Shown here one piece after another: positions 27,549-35,137 of a stretch of DNA of 60,333 nucleotides; position 1 is the first letter of the stretch, and each line of letters opens with the position of its first letter. A program made the translations under genes and the position numbers. Below the pieces are notes generated by a model. It saw only the letters and a program-made list of their open reading frames with translations, was not told the DNA's origin and ran no database searches. The stretch spans positions 1-60,333 of the forward strand of contig JAEWBT010000024.1 of the NCBI GenBank assembly GCA_023391015.1, given 5' to 3'. Origin of the DNA: Bacteroidota bacterium. GTDB taxonomy: Bacteria; Bacteroidota; Bacteroidia; Chitinophagales; Chitinophagaceae.

Positions 27549-28448
27549 CTAACACAAAACCGACAGCGCTTGCGGCTCTATCCGGAAGACCACTTTGCCA
27601 TCGCAGGAATACGGATCGCCGTCCGTATGGAAAATCTTTAATTCCGGGTGCGAAATTTCAATCTCGCGTGCCTGCCGGGTTTCCACATACGGATTGCGGT
27701 GCATCCGGCCCAGCAAAGAATCCAGCGCAATAAACGGCGCAGCGATATGGGGAAAGCGGCGCACGACGACCAGGTCAAAAAGACCATCGGTGTAGTCGGC
27801 ACCGGGAGCGATTTTAAAGTTGTAGCCAAACTGCTGCCCGTTGGCCACCACCACCATAAACGCGTCTTCAGTCATCTCTTTTCCATCCACCCGAAGCTGC
27901 CATTGACGGGCTTTATAGGTAAAAAGATTTTGAAGGATAATCTCGGTATAAGTCCGGAAACCACGGCGCGTGCTGCCCGCAAAAAGGCGCGTTACCTCGG
28001 CATCGAAGGCGACGCCCGCATTGGACAGAAACAATTGCTCATTGGCAAAGCCCACATCCACCTTCAACAACCGATCTTTATTAAGGATATCCACTGCGCC
28101 GGCCAGTGCCAGCGGAATGCCTAGGGAGCGGGCAAAACCGTTGCCGCTGCCTTTGGGCAGAATACCCAAGGCGGTTTCGGTTCCATACAAGCCTTTTGCC
28201 ACATCCGCCACCGAGCCATCGCCGCCCACGGCCACCACGGCGTAAGCGCCCGCTTCGGCAGCCGCGCGCGCCAGATCCGTGCCGTGGCCGGCACGCTCTG
28301 TGAGTTGGATTTCGTACCGGAAAAGATTTTTGTCCAGCCGGGTTTCCAAAACAGCTTCAATAGCCTTGACCCGGTCGGTGCCGCTGCGCGGATTGACGAT
28401 GAAAAGAAAATGTTTGATGGGAAAAGGGATTAGGTAGAGACGTTGCAT
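27549..28448 (-). CDS. Diacylglycerol/lipid kinase family protein (YegS/DagK type)
   Basis: This 299-residue lipid kinase catalytic-domain protein phosphorylates a lipid headgroup at the inner membrane. Key motifs are the N-terminal FIVNPRSG, the nucleotide loop VAVGGDGSVADVAKGL, and LPKGSGNGFARSLGIP. Most of the remainder (FDAEVTRLF ... FKIAPGADYTDGLFDLVV) also fits the family. The only usable start codon is the ATG at 28448, which falls in the centre of a dispersed GTTGCATGCAAC palindrome (28438-28457). The repeat therefore appears to supply the start codon. The next gene on this strand, 27 bp downstream, is the OppA-like lipoprotein. Confidence 0.88.
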   Translation of the reverse strand: MQRLYLIPFPIKHFLFIVNPRSGTDRVKAIEAVLETRLDKNLFRYEIQLTERAGHGTDLARAAAEAGAYAVVAVGGDGSVADVAKGLYGTETALGILPKGSGNGFARSLGIPLALAGAVDILNKDRLLKVDVGFANEQLFLSNAGVAFDAEVTRLFAGSTRRGFRTYTEIILQNLFTYKARQWQLRVDGKEMTEDAFMVVVANGQQFGYNFKIAPGADYTDGLFDLVVVRRFPHIAAPFIALDSLLGRMHRNPYVETRQAREIEISHPELKIFHTDGDPYSCDGKVVFRIEPQALSVLC

Positions 28449-28457
28449 GCAACGTCT
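28434..28457. repeat. GAGACGTTGCATGCAACGTCT palindrome, family 2, copy over the lipid kinase start
   Basis: Bases 28438-28457 form a perfect 20-bp palindrome with gtag before it. The central CAT, on the minus strand, is the lipid kinase ATG. It is the same element as at 35095-35124. Confidence 0.8.
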
Positions 28458-28493
28458 TCAGGGATGAGGGATTTTCCGGAAATCTGTGTTTCT

Positions 28494-28546
28494 GACCTGA
28501 CAGGCTCTGCGGCTTCCACTTCATTCCAGCCTTGACCTGTCAGGTC
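28494..28546. repeat. Long-loop inverted repeat related to family 3
   Basis: Arms gacctgacagg (28494-28504) and cctgtcaggtc (28536-28546) are separated by 31 bases. The arm sequence matches the family 3 palindromes. Just after it, 28556-28612 holds short ccaac/ttccaac repeats resembling those at 33911-34070. Confidence 0.55.
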
Positions 28547-28615
28547 CCCGAAAAACGCCCGAAGGGCTCCAACACGGTTCCAACGCGAAGCTCCAACAGC
28601 GAAGCGTCCAACTTC

Positions 28616-29329
28616 TTACTCCGTAAACTTATATCCCACGCCGCGTACCGAGTGAAAATGGCGGGGCGCGCGACTGTCATCTTCAAAATATTTCCGGAAA
28701 TTGAGGATAAAATTGTCGATTGTGCGGGTGGTAGGGTACACATTGTATCCCCAAACGACTTGCAGGATATGCTCGCGGCTCACCACTTCGTTTTTGTGTT
28801 CAATGAGCAGTTTTAGCAAGGCAGCTTCTTTTTTGGAAAGGGCTACTTTTTCGCCGGCTTTAGAGATGGCTTCGTGCGCTGCAAAGTCCACCTGGCAGCC
28901 ATTGCCGAAAGCGTAAACCTCATCCAGCGGGCCGGGAGCCTGGATATGCCGGTTTTTCTGAATCAACTTTTCCACCCGCAGCAAGAGCTCTTCCAAGTTG
29001 AAGGGTTTGGTGAGATAATCATCGCCGCCACGGCGCAGGCCTTCTACGCGGTCGGTGCCGGAGTTGCGGGCTGAAAGAAACAAAACCGGCACGGCATTGT
29101 GTTGGAGCCGGATGCTTTCGCAGACCGCCAGTCCGTCCATTTCCGGCAGCATAATGTCCAGAATCACGCAGTCGAAGTGTTCATTTTTAATGGCTTTGAG
29201 GGCCGCCGGGCCGGTTTCGGCCACGGTGGTTTCATAGCCTTCCAGTTCCATATTGAGCTTCAGGGCTTCGCGCAGGCTTTCTTCATCTTCAACAATCAGA
29301 ACGGATGCTTTGGGGGTAGGTGGGCGCAT
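28616..29329 (-). CDS. OmpR/PhoB family response regulator
   Basis: This 237-residue two-component transcription factor has a receiver domain (residues 8-125) with the acidic pocket in LIVEDEE, the phosphoryl-accepting Asp in VILDIMLPEMDG, and the conserved Lys in YLTKPF. A winged-helix DNA-binding domain follows, with the recognition segment at VWGYNVYPTTRTIDNFI and a final wing VRGVGYKF. No histidine kinase is adjacent, so the partner is unknown and the regulator is an orphan in this window. A -7-like box TATTTTTG (29357-29350, minus strand) lies about 20 bp before the start. Confidence 0.93.
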   Translation of the reverse strand: MRPPTPKASVLIVEDEESLREALKLNMELEGYETTVAETGPAALKAIKNEHFDCVILDIMLPEMDGLAVCESIRLQHNAVPVLFLSARNSGTDRVEGLRRGGDDYLTKPFNLEELLLRVEKLIQKNRHIQAPGPLDEVYAFGNGCQVDFAAHEAISKAGEKVALSKKEAALLKLLIEHKNEVVSREHILQVVWGYNVYPTTRTIDNFILNFRKYFEDDSRAPRHFHSVRGVGYKFTE

Positions 29330-29415
29330 AGCGGGGAGAGATCGTTCGGCAAAAATAAATTTGGTCTGCGGGGCAGCGGCTTAGACCTTTAATGCCAACG
29401 TAAAAAACAACGATT

Positions 29416-30015
29416 TTGTTCTACGAATTTAAAGGCTTTGTGCCGGTTGTGCATCCCACCGCTTTTGTGCATCCGCAGGCGGCCGTTACCGGGAATGTGA
29501 TTATTGGCGCGCATTGTTACATTGGGCCGGGTGCGGCCCTGCGCGGCGATTGGGGTGGCATTGTGCTGGAAGACGGCTGCAATGTGCAGGAGAACTGCAC
29601 GATTCACATGTTTCCGGGTGTGGTGGTGCGGCTTCACAAAGGCGCTCACATCGGCCACGGGGCCATTATCCATGGCGCCACGGTGGGCGAAAACTGCCTG
29701 GTGGGGATGAACGCCGTTTTGATGGACGAAGTGGTGGTGGAAAAGGAATGCATTATCGGTGCGCTGGCGTTTGTGCCGGCCAAGATGCACATTCCGGCGC
29801 GCTCGCTGGTGGTGGGCAATCCGGCCAAGGTCATCAAGCAAGTTTCCGACGAAATGATTGACTGGAAAACGCGGGGAACGGCTTTGTATCAGGCCCTGCC
29901 GGGCGAGAGCCGCGAAAGCTGGAAACCCTGCGAGCCGCTACGTGAAATTCCGGCGGACCGCCCGGCGCAGGAATCGCTGTATGAAACGTGGAATCAGATT
30001 AAAGAGCAACCATAA
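29416..30015 (+). CDS. Hexapeptide-repeat protein, PaaY / gamma-carbonic anhydrase-like
   Basis: This 199-residue left-handed beta-helix protein has repeats such as VIIGAHCYIGPGAALRGDWG and VVRLHKGAHIGHGAIIHGATVG. The histidines of IHMFPG and HIGHGAIIHG occupy the metal-binding positions of gamma-carbonic anhydrases. Length and the C-terminal SRESWKPCEPL region resemble PaaY, a thioesterase linked to phenylacetate breakdown. No other paa genes are present, so the pathway assignment is weak, and a general carbonic anhydrase-like role is possible. The start is TTG at 29416 because the nearby ATG is followed at once by a stop. It ends at a strong terminator. Confidence 0.85.
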   Translation: MFYEFKGFVPVVHPTAFVHPQAAVTGNVIIGAHCYIGPGAALRGDWGGIVLEDGCNVQENCTIHMFPGVVVRLHKGAHIGHGAIIHGATVGENCLVGMNAVLMDEVVVEKECIIGALAFVPAKMHIPARSLVVGNPAKVIKQVSDEMIDWKTRGTALYQALPGESRESWKPCEPLREIPADRPAQESLYETWNQIKEQP

Positions 30016-30016
30016 A

Positions 30017-30050
30017 AAAACCGCGCTGCAGGCAAATGCAGCGCGGTTTT
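30017..30050. terminator. Strong bidirectional terminator
   Basis: Arms aaaaccgcgctgca and tgcagcgcggtttt surround a ggcaaa loop between converging genes. Confidence 0.92.
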
Positions 30051-30072
30051 CGCTTTTAAAAAGCAGCGAAAC

Positions 30073-30489
30073 TTAGGCCATTTCGGCAGTTTCTTTTACT
30101 TCTTTGGTTTCCGGCATGTCGCTGGTCATTTCCTTTACAAACTTGGAAATAGCGGCGATGCGCTCGTTGTTGAGGGCATAGTGGATAAACTTGCCTTCGC
30201 GAACGGTTTTCACGATGTGTGCGCGGCGCAGGATGGCGAGGTGCTGGGAAGCAACCGACTGCTCGAGGCGCAGTTTTACATAAATGTCAGTAACATTCAT
30301 GCGCTTGTTTTCGTCGAGCAGTTTGATGATTTGCTGACGCAGCTTGTGGTTGATAGCGCGCAGCGTCATAGCCGCATTTTTGGAAGCGCTGTAATCCAGC
30401 ATTTCAGCGGCGCTGTGAGTGTTGTTGGATGTAGCGTTGTTTTCGTGAGAGGCTGCTACAGTAGCCTCGTGCTGATGGTTGTTCTCCAT
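30073..30489 (-). CDS. ArsR-family winged-helix transcriptional regulator
   Basis: This 138-residue DNA-binding regulator has a His/Asn-rich N-terminal tail (residues 1-30) and an ArsR-type core with RQQIIKLLDENKRMNVTDIYVKL, the recognition helix QSVASQHLAILRRAHIV, and the wing VREGKFIHYALN. No cysteine is present, so it lacks the usual ArsR/SmtB thiol metal site, though the histidine-rich tail could bind metal. The frame is open to 30564, but the start at 30489 is chosen because a consensus promoter (30569-30599) places the transcript start near 30562. It is monocistronic. No obvious target gene lies nearby. Confidence 0.85.
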   Translation of the reverse strand: MENNHQHEATVAASHENNATSNNTHSAAEMLDYSASKNAAMTLRAINHKLRQQIIKLLDENKRMNVTDIYVKLRLEQSVASQHLAILRRAHIVKTVREGKFIHYALNNERIAAISKFVKEMTSDMPETKEVKETAEMA

Positions 30490-30568
30490 GGTTTTTGAAA
30501 CAGGGAAAAAAATAAAAAAAGGGGAGTGGGAAAAAACTTTTATTACCCGAGAGGTAGGTAACAAAACG

Positions 30569-30599
30569 CAAATATACGTAGTTGTTGGATATAAATCAA
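30569..30599 (-). promoter_or_regulatory. Bacteroidota-type promoter of the ArsR-like gene
   Basis: On the minus strand TTG (30599-30597) and TATATTTG (30576-30569) lie 20 bases apart. The leader would be about 70 nt long. Confidence 0.65.
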
Positions 30600-30691
30600 G
30601 AAACAGCTCTAATTTCCTCTTGTTAATCAGCGGTTAAATATCCAAATATATCAGGAACTAAACCTAAAGGTAGCATGCAAACTTTTTATTT

Positions 30692-31357
30692 TCAGGAAGC
30701 TATGTAAACGCCTTTCAGATATTCGGGCTTAGCAGTGGTTATCTCCGCAAACCTTTTTTCATTAAACTTTTCAGTTACGACAGTTTCGAGGCCATTAAAA
30801 TGTATGGCATCTCCCATAAAAAGAGAAGCAGCTACTGTAATGTTTGTGGGCGCTTTCTCTGGTGCGCCCGCAACAACGATTTTTTGAAAACTCCCCTGGT
30901 CCAGGATTGCTTGCAGCGCTGCCCGATCCACATGCCGGGCTGAAAGCAAAATCCCACCTTCTGCATCGGCACCAAAGGCAAACCACTCCCCTGCCCTTGC
31001 GGGTAAAAGCAGCAGGCTATTTCCGGAAATGTGCTCTTTTTTCCGGAATTGTGAAAGTAGGATTTGAAGCCGGTTCAGCGTTATCAATGGAATATCCAGC
31101 CCAAAACACCAGCCTTTTGCTGCTGCCAATCCCACACGCAAACCCGTATAAGACCCTGGACCGTTCACGATGGCAACTGCACGCAGGTCTTGGAGCGTTT
31201 TTCCGGAATTTTGAAGCAGTTCAGCCACTTCCGTGTGTAAGGTCTGGCCCAGTTGTCGCGCATCCGGCAGTACTTTGGTTTGAAGCCACTGGCCATCCTC
31301 GACCAATCCCAGCAAAGCTTCGGAAGCGCTGGTATCCATAAAAAGAATTAAGGACAT
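30692..31357 (-). CDS. tsaB: tRNA threonylcarbamoyladenosine biosynthesis protein TsaB
   Basis: TsaB (221 residues) is the inactive ASKHA-fold partner of TsaD, needed to make the t6A base at position 37 of ANN-reading tRNAs in the cytoplasm. The start ILFMDTSASEALLGL and the AIVNGPGSYTGLRVGLAAAKG motif are diagnostic. The C-terminal half is variable, as in the family. It is divergent from ridA, with only 41 bp between the starts and back-to-back -7 boxes. It carries three TTCCGGAA palindromes. Confidence 0.93.
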   Translation of the reverse strand: MSLILFMDTSASEALLGLVEDGQWLQTKVLPDARQLGQTLHTEVAELLQNSGKTLQDLRAVAIVNGPGSYTGLRVGLAAAKGWCFGLDIPLITLNRLQILLSQFRKKEHISGNSLLLLPARAGEWFAFGADAEGGILLSARHVDRAALQAILDQGSFQKIVVAGAPEKAPTNITVAASLFMGDAIHFNGLETVVTEKFNEKRFAEITTAKPEYLKGVYIAS

Positions 31358-31364
31358 AAGGCCA

Positions 31365-31391
31365 CAAATTTAGGCATATCGCTTATTTTTG
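31365..31391. promoter_or_regulatory. Back-to-back -7 boxes of the tsaB and ridA promoters
   Basis: TAAATTTG on the minus strand (31372-31365) and TATTTTTG on the plus strand (31384-31391) both match TAnnTTTG. Their leaders would be very short. No clear TTG -33 boxes were found for either. Confidence 0.55.
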
Positions 31392-31398
31392 AGGGTCT

Positions 31399-31791
31399 AT
31401 GAACACGCGCCAAATCATCCAAACCAACAAAGCTGCTGCCCCCATCGGACCTTATAACCAGGCCGTACGGGTGGGAAATATGCTTTTCATCTCCGGCCAG
31501 ATTGCCCTGGACCCTGAAACCGGAACCCTCTACACCGGCGACGACATCCGTGAAGAAACACGCCGCGTGATGGAAGCCCTCAAAGCCATCCTGACCGAGG
31601 CCGGAACCGATTTTTCAAAGGTGATTAAAACCAGCATTTTCATTCTTGACATGAAAGTCTTTGCCACCGTAAATGATGTTTATGGGCGCTATTTTGAAGC
31701 TGACAACGCACCGGCCCGCGAAACGGTCGCTGTGGTTGGGCTGCCTAAAGGCGCACGGGTAGAAATGTCTATGATTGCTCAAATCGATTAA
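31399..31791 (+). CDS. ridA: RidA family reactive intermediate/imine deaminase
   Basis: RidA (130 residues) hydrolyses 2-aminoacrylate and related enamines that leak from amino acid enzymes, protecting PLP enzymes. Hallmarks are APIGPYNQAV near the N-terminus, LFISGQIALDP, and the catalytic arginine in NAPARETVAV (about residue 107), followed by GARVEMSMIAQ. Length is normal. Its stop overlaps the upstream edge of the next open frame, but the preferred msrB start lies 140 bp downstream. Confidence 0.95.
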   Translation: MNTRQIIQTNKAAAPIGPYNQAVRVGNMLFISGQIALDPETGTLYTGDDIREETRRVMEALKAILTEAGTDFSKVIKTSIFILDMKVFATVNDVYGRYFEADNAPARETVAVVGLPKGARVEMSMIAQID

Positions 31792-31930
31792 AAAAAAGAG
31801 GCGCGCCGGTGCCGGATTTTCGGAAAGGTTGCTTCAAACCCGACGCTTTTTTCTTTCGTATCTTTTTTACGGTAAACGTTTTTTAAGATCGTCTATGAAA
31901 CTCTCTAAGGCTTCCGGTGTTTTTCTTTCT

Positions 31931-32455
31931 ATGCGTAAATATTTGTTGCTTCCGGCCTTGTTCGCGCTTTCCTGCGCCGCTTCTTCCAGCCAGATGACTG
32001 ACCACTCCGACAATCCGTACTACTCCCGCACCGACACAGCGAAGCTGCACGTCTCCAATAAGGAATGGAAGAAAATCCTGCCTTCTGACGTGTATGAAGT
32101 GGCTCGCGAGAAAGGCACCGAATGGGCGTTTTCCGGAAAATACTATAAGACCGACGTTCCGGGGACTTACTACTGCGATGTGTGTGGCAATGCGCTTTTC
32201 AACAGCACAGCCAAGTTTGCTTCTGCCTGCGGCTGGCCGTCTTTTTTTGAACCCATCCGCAAAGGCGCAATGAACTATACCCAGGATTTGACTCACGGCA
32301 TGGACCGTATTGAGGTAACCTGCGCCCGCTGCGATTCGCACCTCGGCCACATCTTCGACGATGGCCCCGAGCCGACCGGCAAGCGCTATTGCATGAACTC
32401 TATCGTGCTGGACTTTGAGCCCGCACCCGGCCAAAAAGTGGAAGTGGAAAACTAA
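31931..32455 (+). CDS. msrB: Peptide-methionine (R)-S-oxide reductase MsrB, exported lipoprotein
   Basis: MsrB repairs methionine R-sulfoxide in damaged proteins. The 174-residue protein starts at the ATG at 31931 because this gives a lipoprotein signal (MRKYLLLPALFALSC, Cys16), placing the enzyme outside the cytoplasm. Two CxxC pairs (CDVC and CARC) form the zinc site, and the catalytic cysteine is in RYCMNSIVL near the end. The frame remains open upstream to 31775, overlapping ridA, but that extension has no homology. nth follows after 3 bp and is probably cotranscribed. Confidence 0.92.
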   Translation: MRKYLLLPALFALSCAASSSQMTDHSDNPYYSRTDTAKLHVSNKEWKKILPSDVYEVAREKGTEWAFSGKYYKTDVPGTYYCDVCGNALFNSTAKFASACGWPSFFEPIRKGAMNYTQDLTHGMDRIEVTCARCDSHLGHIFDDGPEPTGKRYCMNSIVLDFEPAPGQKVEVEN

Positions 32456-32458
32456 GAC

Positions 32459-33184
32459 GTGACCCAAAAACAGCGATACGATTTTGTGCTCGATTGGTTT
32501 CGGGAACACATACCAGTGGCCGAAACCGAACTGCATTTCCGGAATTCCTATGAGTTGCTCGTAGCGGTTATCCTCTCGGCGCAGTGCACCGACAAGCGCG
32601 TCAATATTGTTACGCCTGCCCTTTTTGAAGCCTATCCGACTCCGCAGTTTTTGGCCGCTGCGCAAACCGAAGACGTTTTTGCGCTCATCAAATCCGTCAG
32701 TTTTGCCAACAACAAAACGCGGCATTTGCTGGGTATGGCCCAGCGCCTCTGCGACCACCACAACGGCGAGGTGCCCAAAACGATGGAAGAGTTGATATTG
32801 CTGCCGGGCGTGGGCCGCAAAACAGCGAATGTGATTTTATCGGTAGCCTGGAATCAGTCGGCGATGGCGGTGGATACGCACGTTTTCCGGGTCGCGGCGC
32901 GGATTGGATTGACCAAAAACGCCCGCAATCCGCTGGACGCTGAATTGCAACTGGTGAAAAACATTCCGGAAAATGAGGTATATAAAGCCCATCACTGGCT
33001 GATTCTGCATGGCCGTTATGTTTGCATTGCCCGCCGGCCCAAGTGTGAGGAATGTGCATTGCAACCGGCTTGTAAATATTTTCAGAAAGAAATGAAATAC
33101 GTGGTGGCCGGAGAAAGAAAATATGACCCCGAAAAAGACGGTGTGCATAAGATTGGAAACGCACGGGTAGGAAAAGCGTCCTGA
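32459..33184 (+). CDS. nth: Endonuclease III (DNA glycosylase/AP lyase)
   Basis: Nth removes oxidised pyrimidines and nicks abasic sites in base excision repair. The 241-residue protein carries the helix-hairpin-helix ELILLPGVGRKTANVIL with the catalytic lysine, the catalytic aspartate in VDTHVFRV, and a C-terminal 4Fe-4S ligand set spaced C-x6-C-x2-C-x5-C (CIARRPKCEECALQPAC). The start is GTG at 32459, three bases after msrB. The C-terminal tail beyond the cluster is about 30 residues longer than usual. Together with msrB it suggests a small oxidative-damage repair operon. Confidence 0.95.
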   Translation: MTQKQRYDFVLDWFREHIPVAETELHFRNSYELLVAVILSAQCTDKRVNIVTPALFEAYPTPQFLAAAQTEDVFALIKSVSFANNKTRHLLGMAQRLCDHHNGEVPKTMEELILLPGVGRKTANVILSVAWNQSAMAVDTHVFRVAARIGLTKNARNPLDAELQLVKNIPENEVYKAHHWLILHGRYVCIARRPKCEECALQPACKYFQKEMKYVVAGERKYDPEKDGVHKIGNARVGKAS

Positions 33185-33193
33185 CCAGATGGA

Positions 33194-33440
33194 AACTTCG
33201 TTTCTGAAATGACCTTTTCTATGGCAAAAGCACTTCAGAAACTTCTGAAATGGCATTTCCCTGGGTAAAAGCACTTCAGAAATTTCTGAAATGGTATTTC
33301 CTATGGTAAAAAGGCTTCAGAAACTTCTGAAATGGTATTTCCTATGGTAAAAGGGCTTCAGAAACTTCTGAAATGGTATTTCCCTATGGTAAAAAGGCTT
33401 CAGAAATTTCTGAAATGGTATTTCCCTATGAAAAAAACCT
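33194..33440 (+). repeat. 41-bp tandem array with an internal palindrome
   Basis: Five units begin at 33234, 33275, 33316, 33357 and 33399 (period 41, once 42), with a decayed copy from 33194. Each carries the palindrome ttcagaaa(c/t)ttctgaa followed by atggtatttcctatggtaaaa. The array fills the space between nth and the DUF6526 gene. The last unit runs to within about 35 bases of that gene's ATG. Confidence 0.92.
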
Positions 33441-33471
33441 TCCGGCACGAATCTTTCCGGAAACCGGTTTT

Positions 33472-33906
33472 ATGAGCCAATCCTATAAAAACCACGTGCG
33501 CTACTACGCGCCCCACCACTTTGTTTTTCTGCCGCTAAGCGCCGCTTTCACCATCGCCACAGCGGTGAAAGCCCGGAAATCAAGCCGCAACAACCTTCTT
33601 TGGGCCGCTGTTTCCGGTGCCGGATTTCTGGCGACCTACCTGGGGGTGATGACCCGGCAGCATTATGCCCTGGAGCTTCAGGACCGCATTGTGCGGCTGG
33701 AGATGCGTTTGCGCTACTACCAGCTTACCGGCGAGCGACTGGAACCGTTTGAAAGCACCCTGGGTTTTGGCCGCCTGGCCGCTCTGCGCTTTGCCCCCGA
33801 CGATCAATTGCCCTCCCTCCTCGTGCGCACGCTGGAGGAACGCCTCAGCGCCGATGAAATCAAAAAAGCCATCAGCGACTGGCAAGCCGATACCATGCGG
33901 GTGTAA
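33472..33906 (+). CDS. DUF6526 family small membrane protein
   Basis: This 144-residue protein starts MSQSYKNHVRYYAPHHFVF, which matches my recollection of the DUF6526 family found in Bacteroidota. Two hydrophobic helices (about residues 18-36 and 46-66) are followed by a cytoplasmic helical domain with RIVRLEMRLRYYQLTGERL and a conserved-looking RFAPDDQLPSLL stretch. The start at 33472 is preferred to 33373 because the longer frame would include the last repeats of the tandem array. Function is unknown. It is monocistronic. Confidence 0.75.
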   Translation: MSQSYKNHVRYYAPHHFVFLPLSAAFTIATAVKARKSSRNNLLWAAVSGAGFLATYLGVMTRQHYALELQDRIVRLEMRLRYYQLTGERLEPFESTLGFGRLAALRFAPDDQLPSLLVRTLEERLSADEIKKAISDWQADTMRV

Positions 33907-33910
33907 GGCC

Positions 33911-34070
33911 GTTGGGTTGGAGCGCTTCGGGCGTTGGAACTTCGTGTTGGAACTTCGTGTTGTTTGGAAGCTATCAGTGTCCGATAGCACCCAACGCGCG
34001 AAGCGCTCCAACGGCAACGCCTCCAACACGTAGTTCCAACGGCAACGCCTCCAACGCCGCAGGCGCTATC
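33911..34070. repeat. TTGGAACTTCG / CCAACGGCAACGCCTCC short repeats
   Basis: Direct repeats of gttggaacttcgtg are followed by inverted forms (ccaacgcgcgaagcgctccaacggcaac...). They can fold back on each other between two converging genes. Related strings occur at 28556-28612 and 39957-39995. Confidence 0.6.
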
Positions 34071-34986
34071 ACAGCAATCCCAGCGCTTCCATCAAAAGTG
34101 CAATGCCGAGGTGCACGATAATGCCGCCATAGATGGAGTGGGTTCGCAGGGCTAATACGCCCAGAATCATCCCGCCAAAAAACGAGCTAACGGCTTCGGC
34201 AATAGGTTTGTCGAAGTGGATAACCACATAAAACATACACATCGGCAGGATGACCTTCTCCCCCGCAAAACGCGCAAAGTGGAGAATGAGAAAACCCCGG
34301 AAAAAGAACTCGGTAACGACATAGTCGAGGCTGTAAACGGTTTCATAGAGTGCCGTCAGCAGCGCATTATGTGGCCCGCCGGGCGGTAGGTCAATGTGGG
34401 CCGCACGTGGATACATCTCCTGGAAGTCGGGTTGCTGCGCTGCCCAGAACAGGGGAATCAGCATCAGGCCGAGCAGAATGAAATAAGGCTTGAGCGAGGC
34501 GTGCTTAGCGCTAAACCCATAGGGCGGCAGCCTCCGGAAATCGCCGGAAATCCACCAAAACAACAAGGTGGGAAGGGCCAGCCACACCAACCCGCCGCCG
34601 TTGTAAAGGTATTTCCAGACAACGGTTTGATATTCGGGTGGAATGCGGTCCCGAATCAACGGATAGGGCTGAAACCACGCCCGAACGGAAAACAGCACTA
34701 CTGCTACGACTACGCCGGTCCACAGCCGCCCGCTCCGCAGCCCTTTTTCGGTAGGGTGGATGGCCATTTGCAAAAGATAACCACCGCCAAAAGCAGTTGC
34801 ATAAAGGGCCAGATACTTCAGTAATCGCGCCGCTTGGGTAGCACTCCCATCAATCCAGATGCTTTCGCCACCCCAGCTTTCGTTGAGCCAAAGCGCCACC
34901 AACGAAAACGCCAATCCGCCCAGCAGCTCCCACCCAAAGCGGGGCCGCCGCGCAAAATCGCGCAGGTAGTGGAGGATTTTTTTCAA
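34069..34986 (-). CDS. CPBP family intramembrane protease
   Basis: This 305-residue integral membrane protein of the CAAX-processing/bacteriocin-protection (CPBP) family has six or more hydrophobic helices. The C-terminal abi-like core is visible: VTEFFFRGFLILH, then FYVVIHFDKP, then HSIYGGIIVHLGIALL. Motif 1 in most members is EExxxR. Here the first glutamate is a threonine (TEFFFR), while the second Glu, the Arg and both later histidines are present. Proteolytic activity is therefore likely but not certain. Substrate is unknown. It stands alone. Confidence 0.82.
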   Translation of the reverse strand: MKKILHYLRDFARRPRFGWELLGGLAFSLVALWLNESWGGESIWIDGSATQAARLLKYLALYATAFGGGYLLQMAIHPTEKGLRSGRLWTGVVVAVVLFSVRAWFQPYPLIRDRIPPEYQTVVWKYLYNGGGLVWLALPTLLFWWISGDFRRLPPYGFSAKHASLKPYFILLGLMLIPLFWAAQQPDFQEMYPRAAHIDLPPGGPHNALLTALYETVYSLDYVVTEFFFRGFLILHFARFAGEKVILPMCMFYVVIHFDKPIAEAVSSFFGGMILGVLALRTHSIYGGIIVHLGIALLMEALGLL

Positions 34987-35011
34987 AATAAAAAACGCCC
35001 TTTGGGGAGTA

Positions 35012-35124
35012 GCCCTTCGACACGCTCAAGGGGGGAACACAGAAGGTGTCATCATTTATTGTTTACAAAACGCGTGTCAGGCTGATTCCGGTCCCGCAGA
35101 GACGTTGCATGCAACGTCTCTGCG
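35012..35124. repeat. Mini-repeat (35012-35032) and perfect 30-bp palindrome of family 2 (35095-35124)
   Basis: The first part is a variant of CTTCGACAAGCTCAGG. The second is a perfect 30-bp palindrome centred on gttgcatgcaac, identical in its core to the one over the lipid kinase start. It lies 13 bp past the stop of the bcp gene and may act as its transcript end, although no T run follows. Confidence 0.75.
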
Positions 35125-35137
35125 GAATCCCTTGTCC

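Noticed and set aside
33194..33440. A CRISPR array
   Set aside because: The units are contiguous tandem copies with no unique spacers, and no cas genes are nearby. The same holds for 37150-37331.
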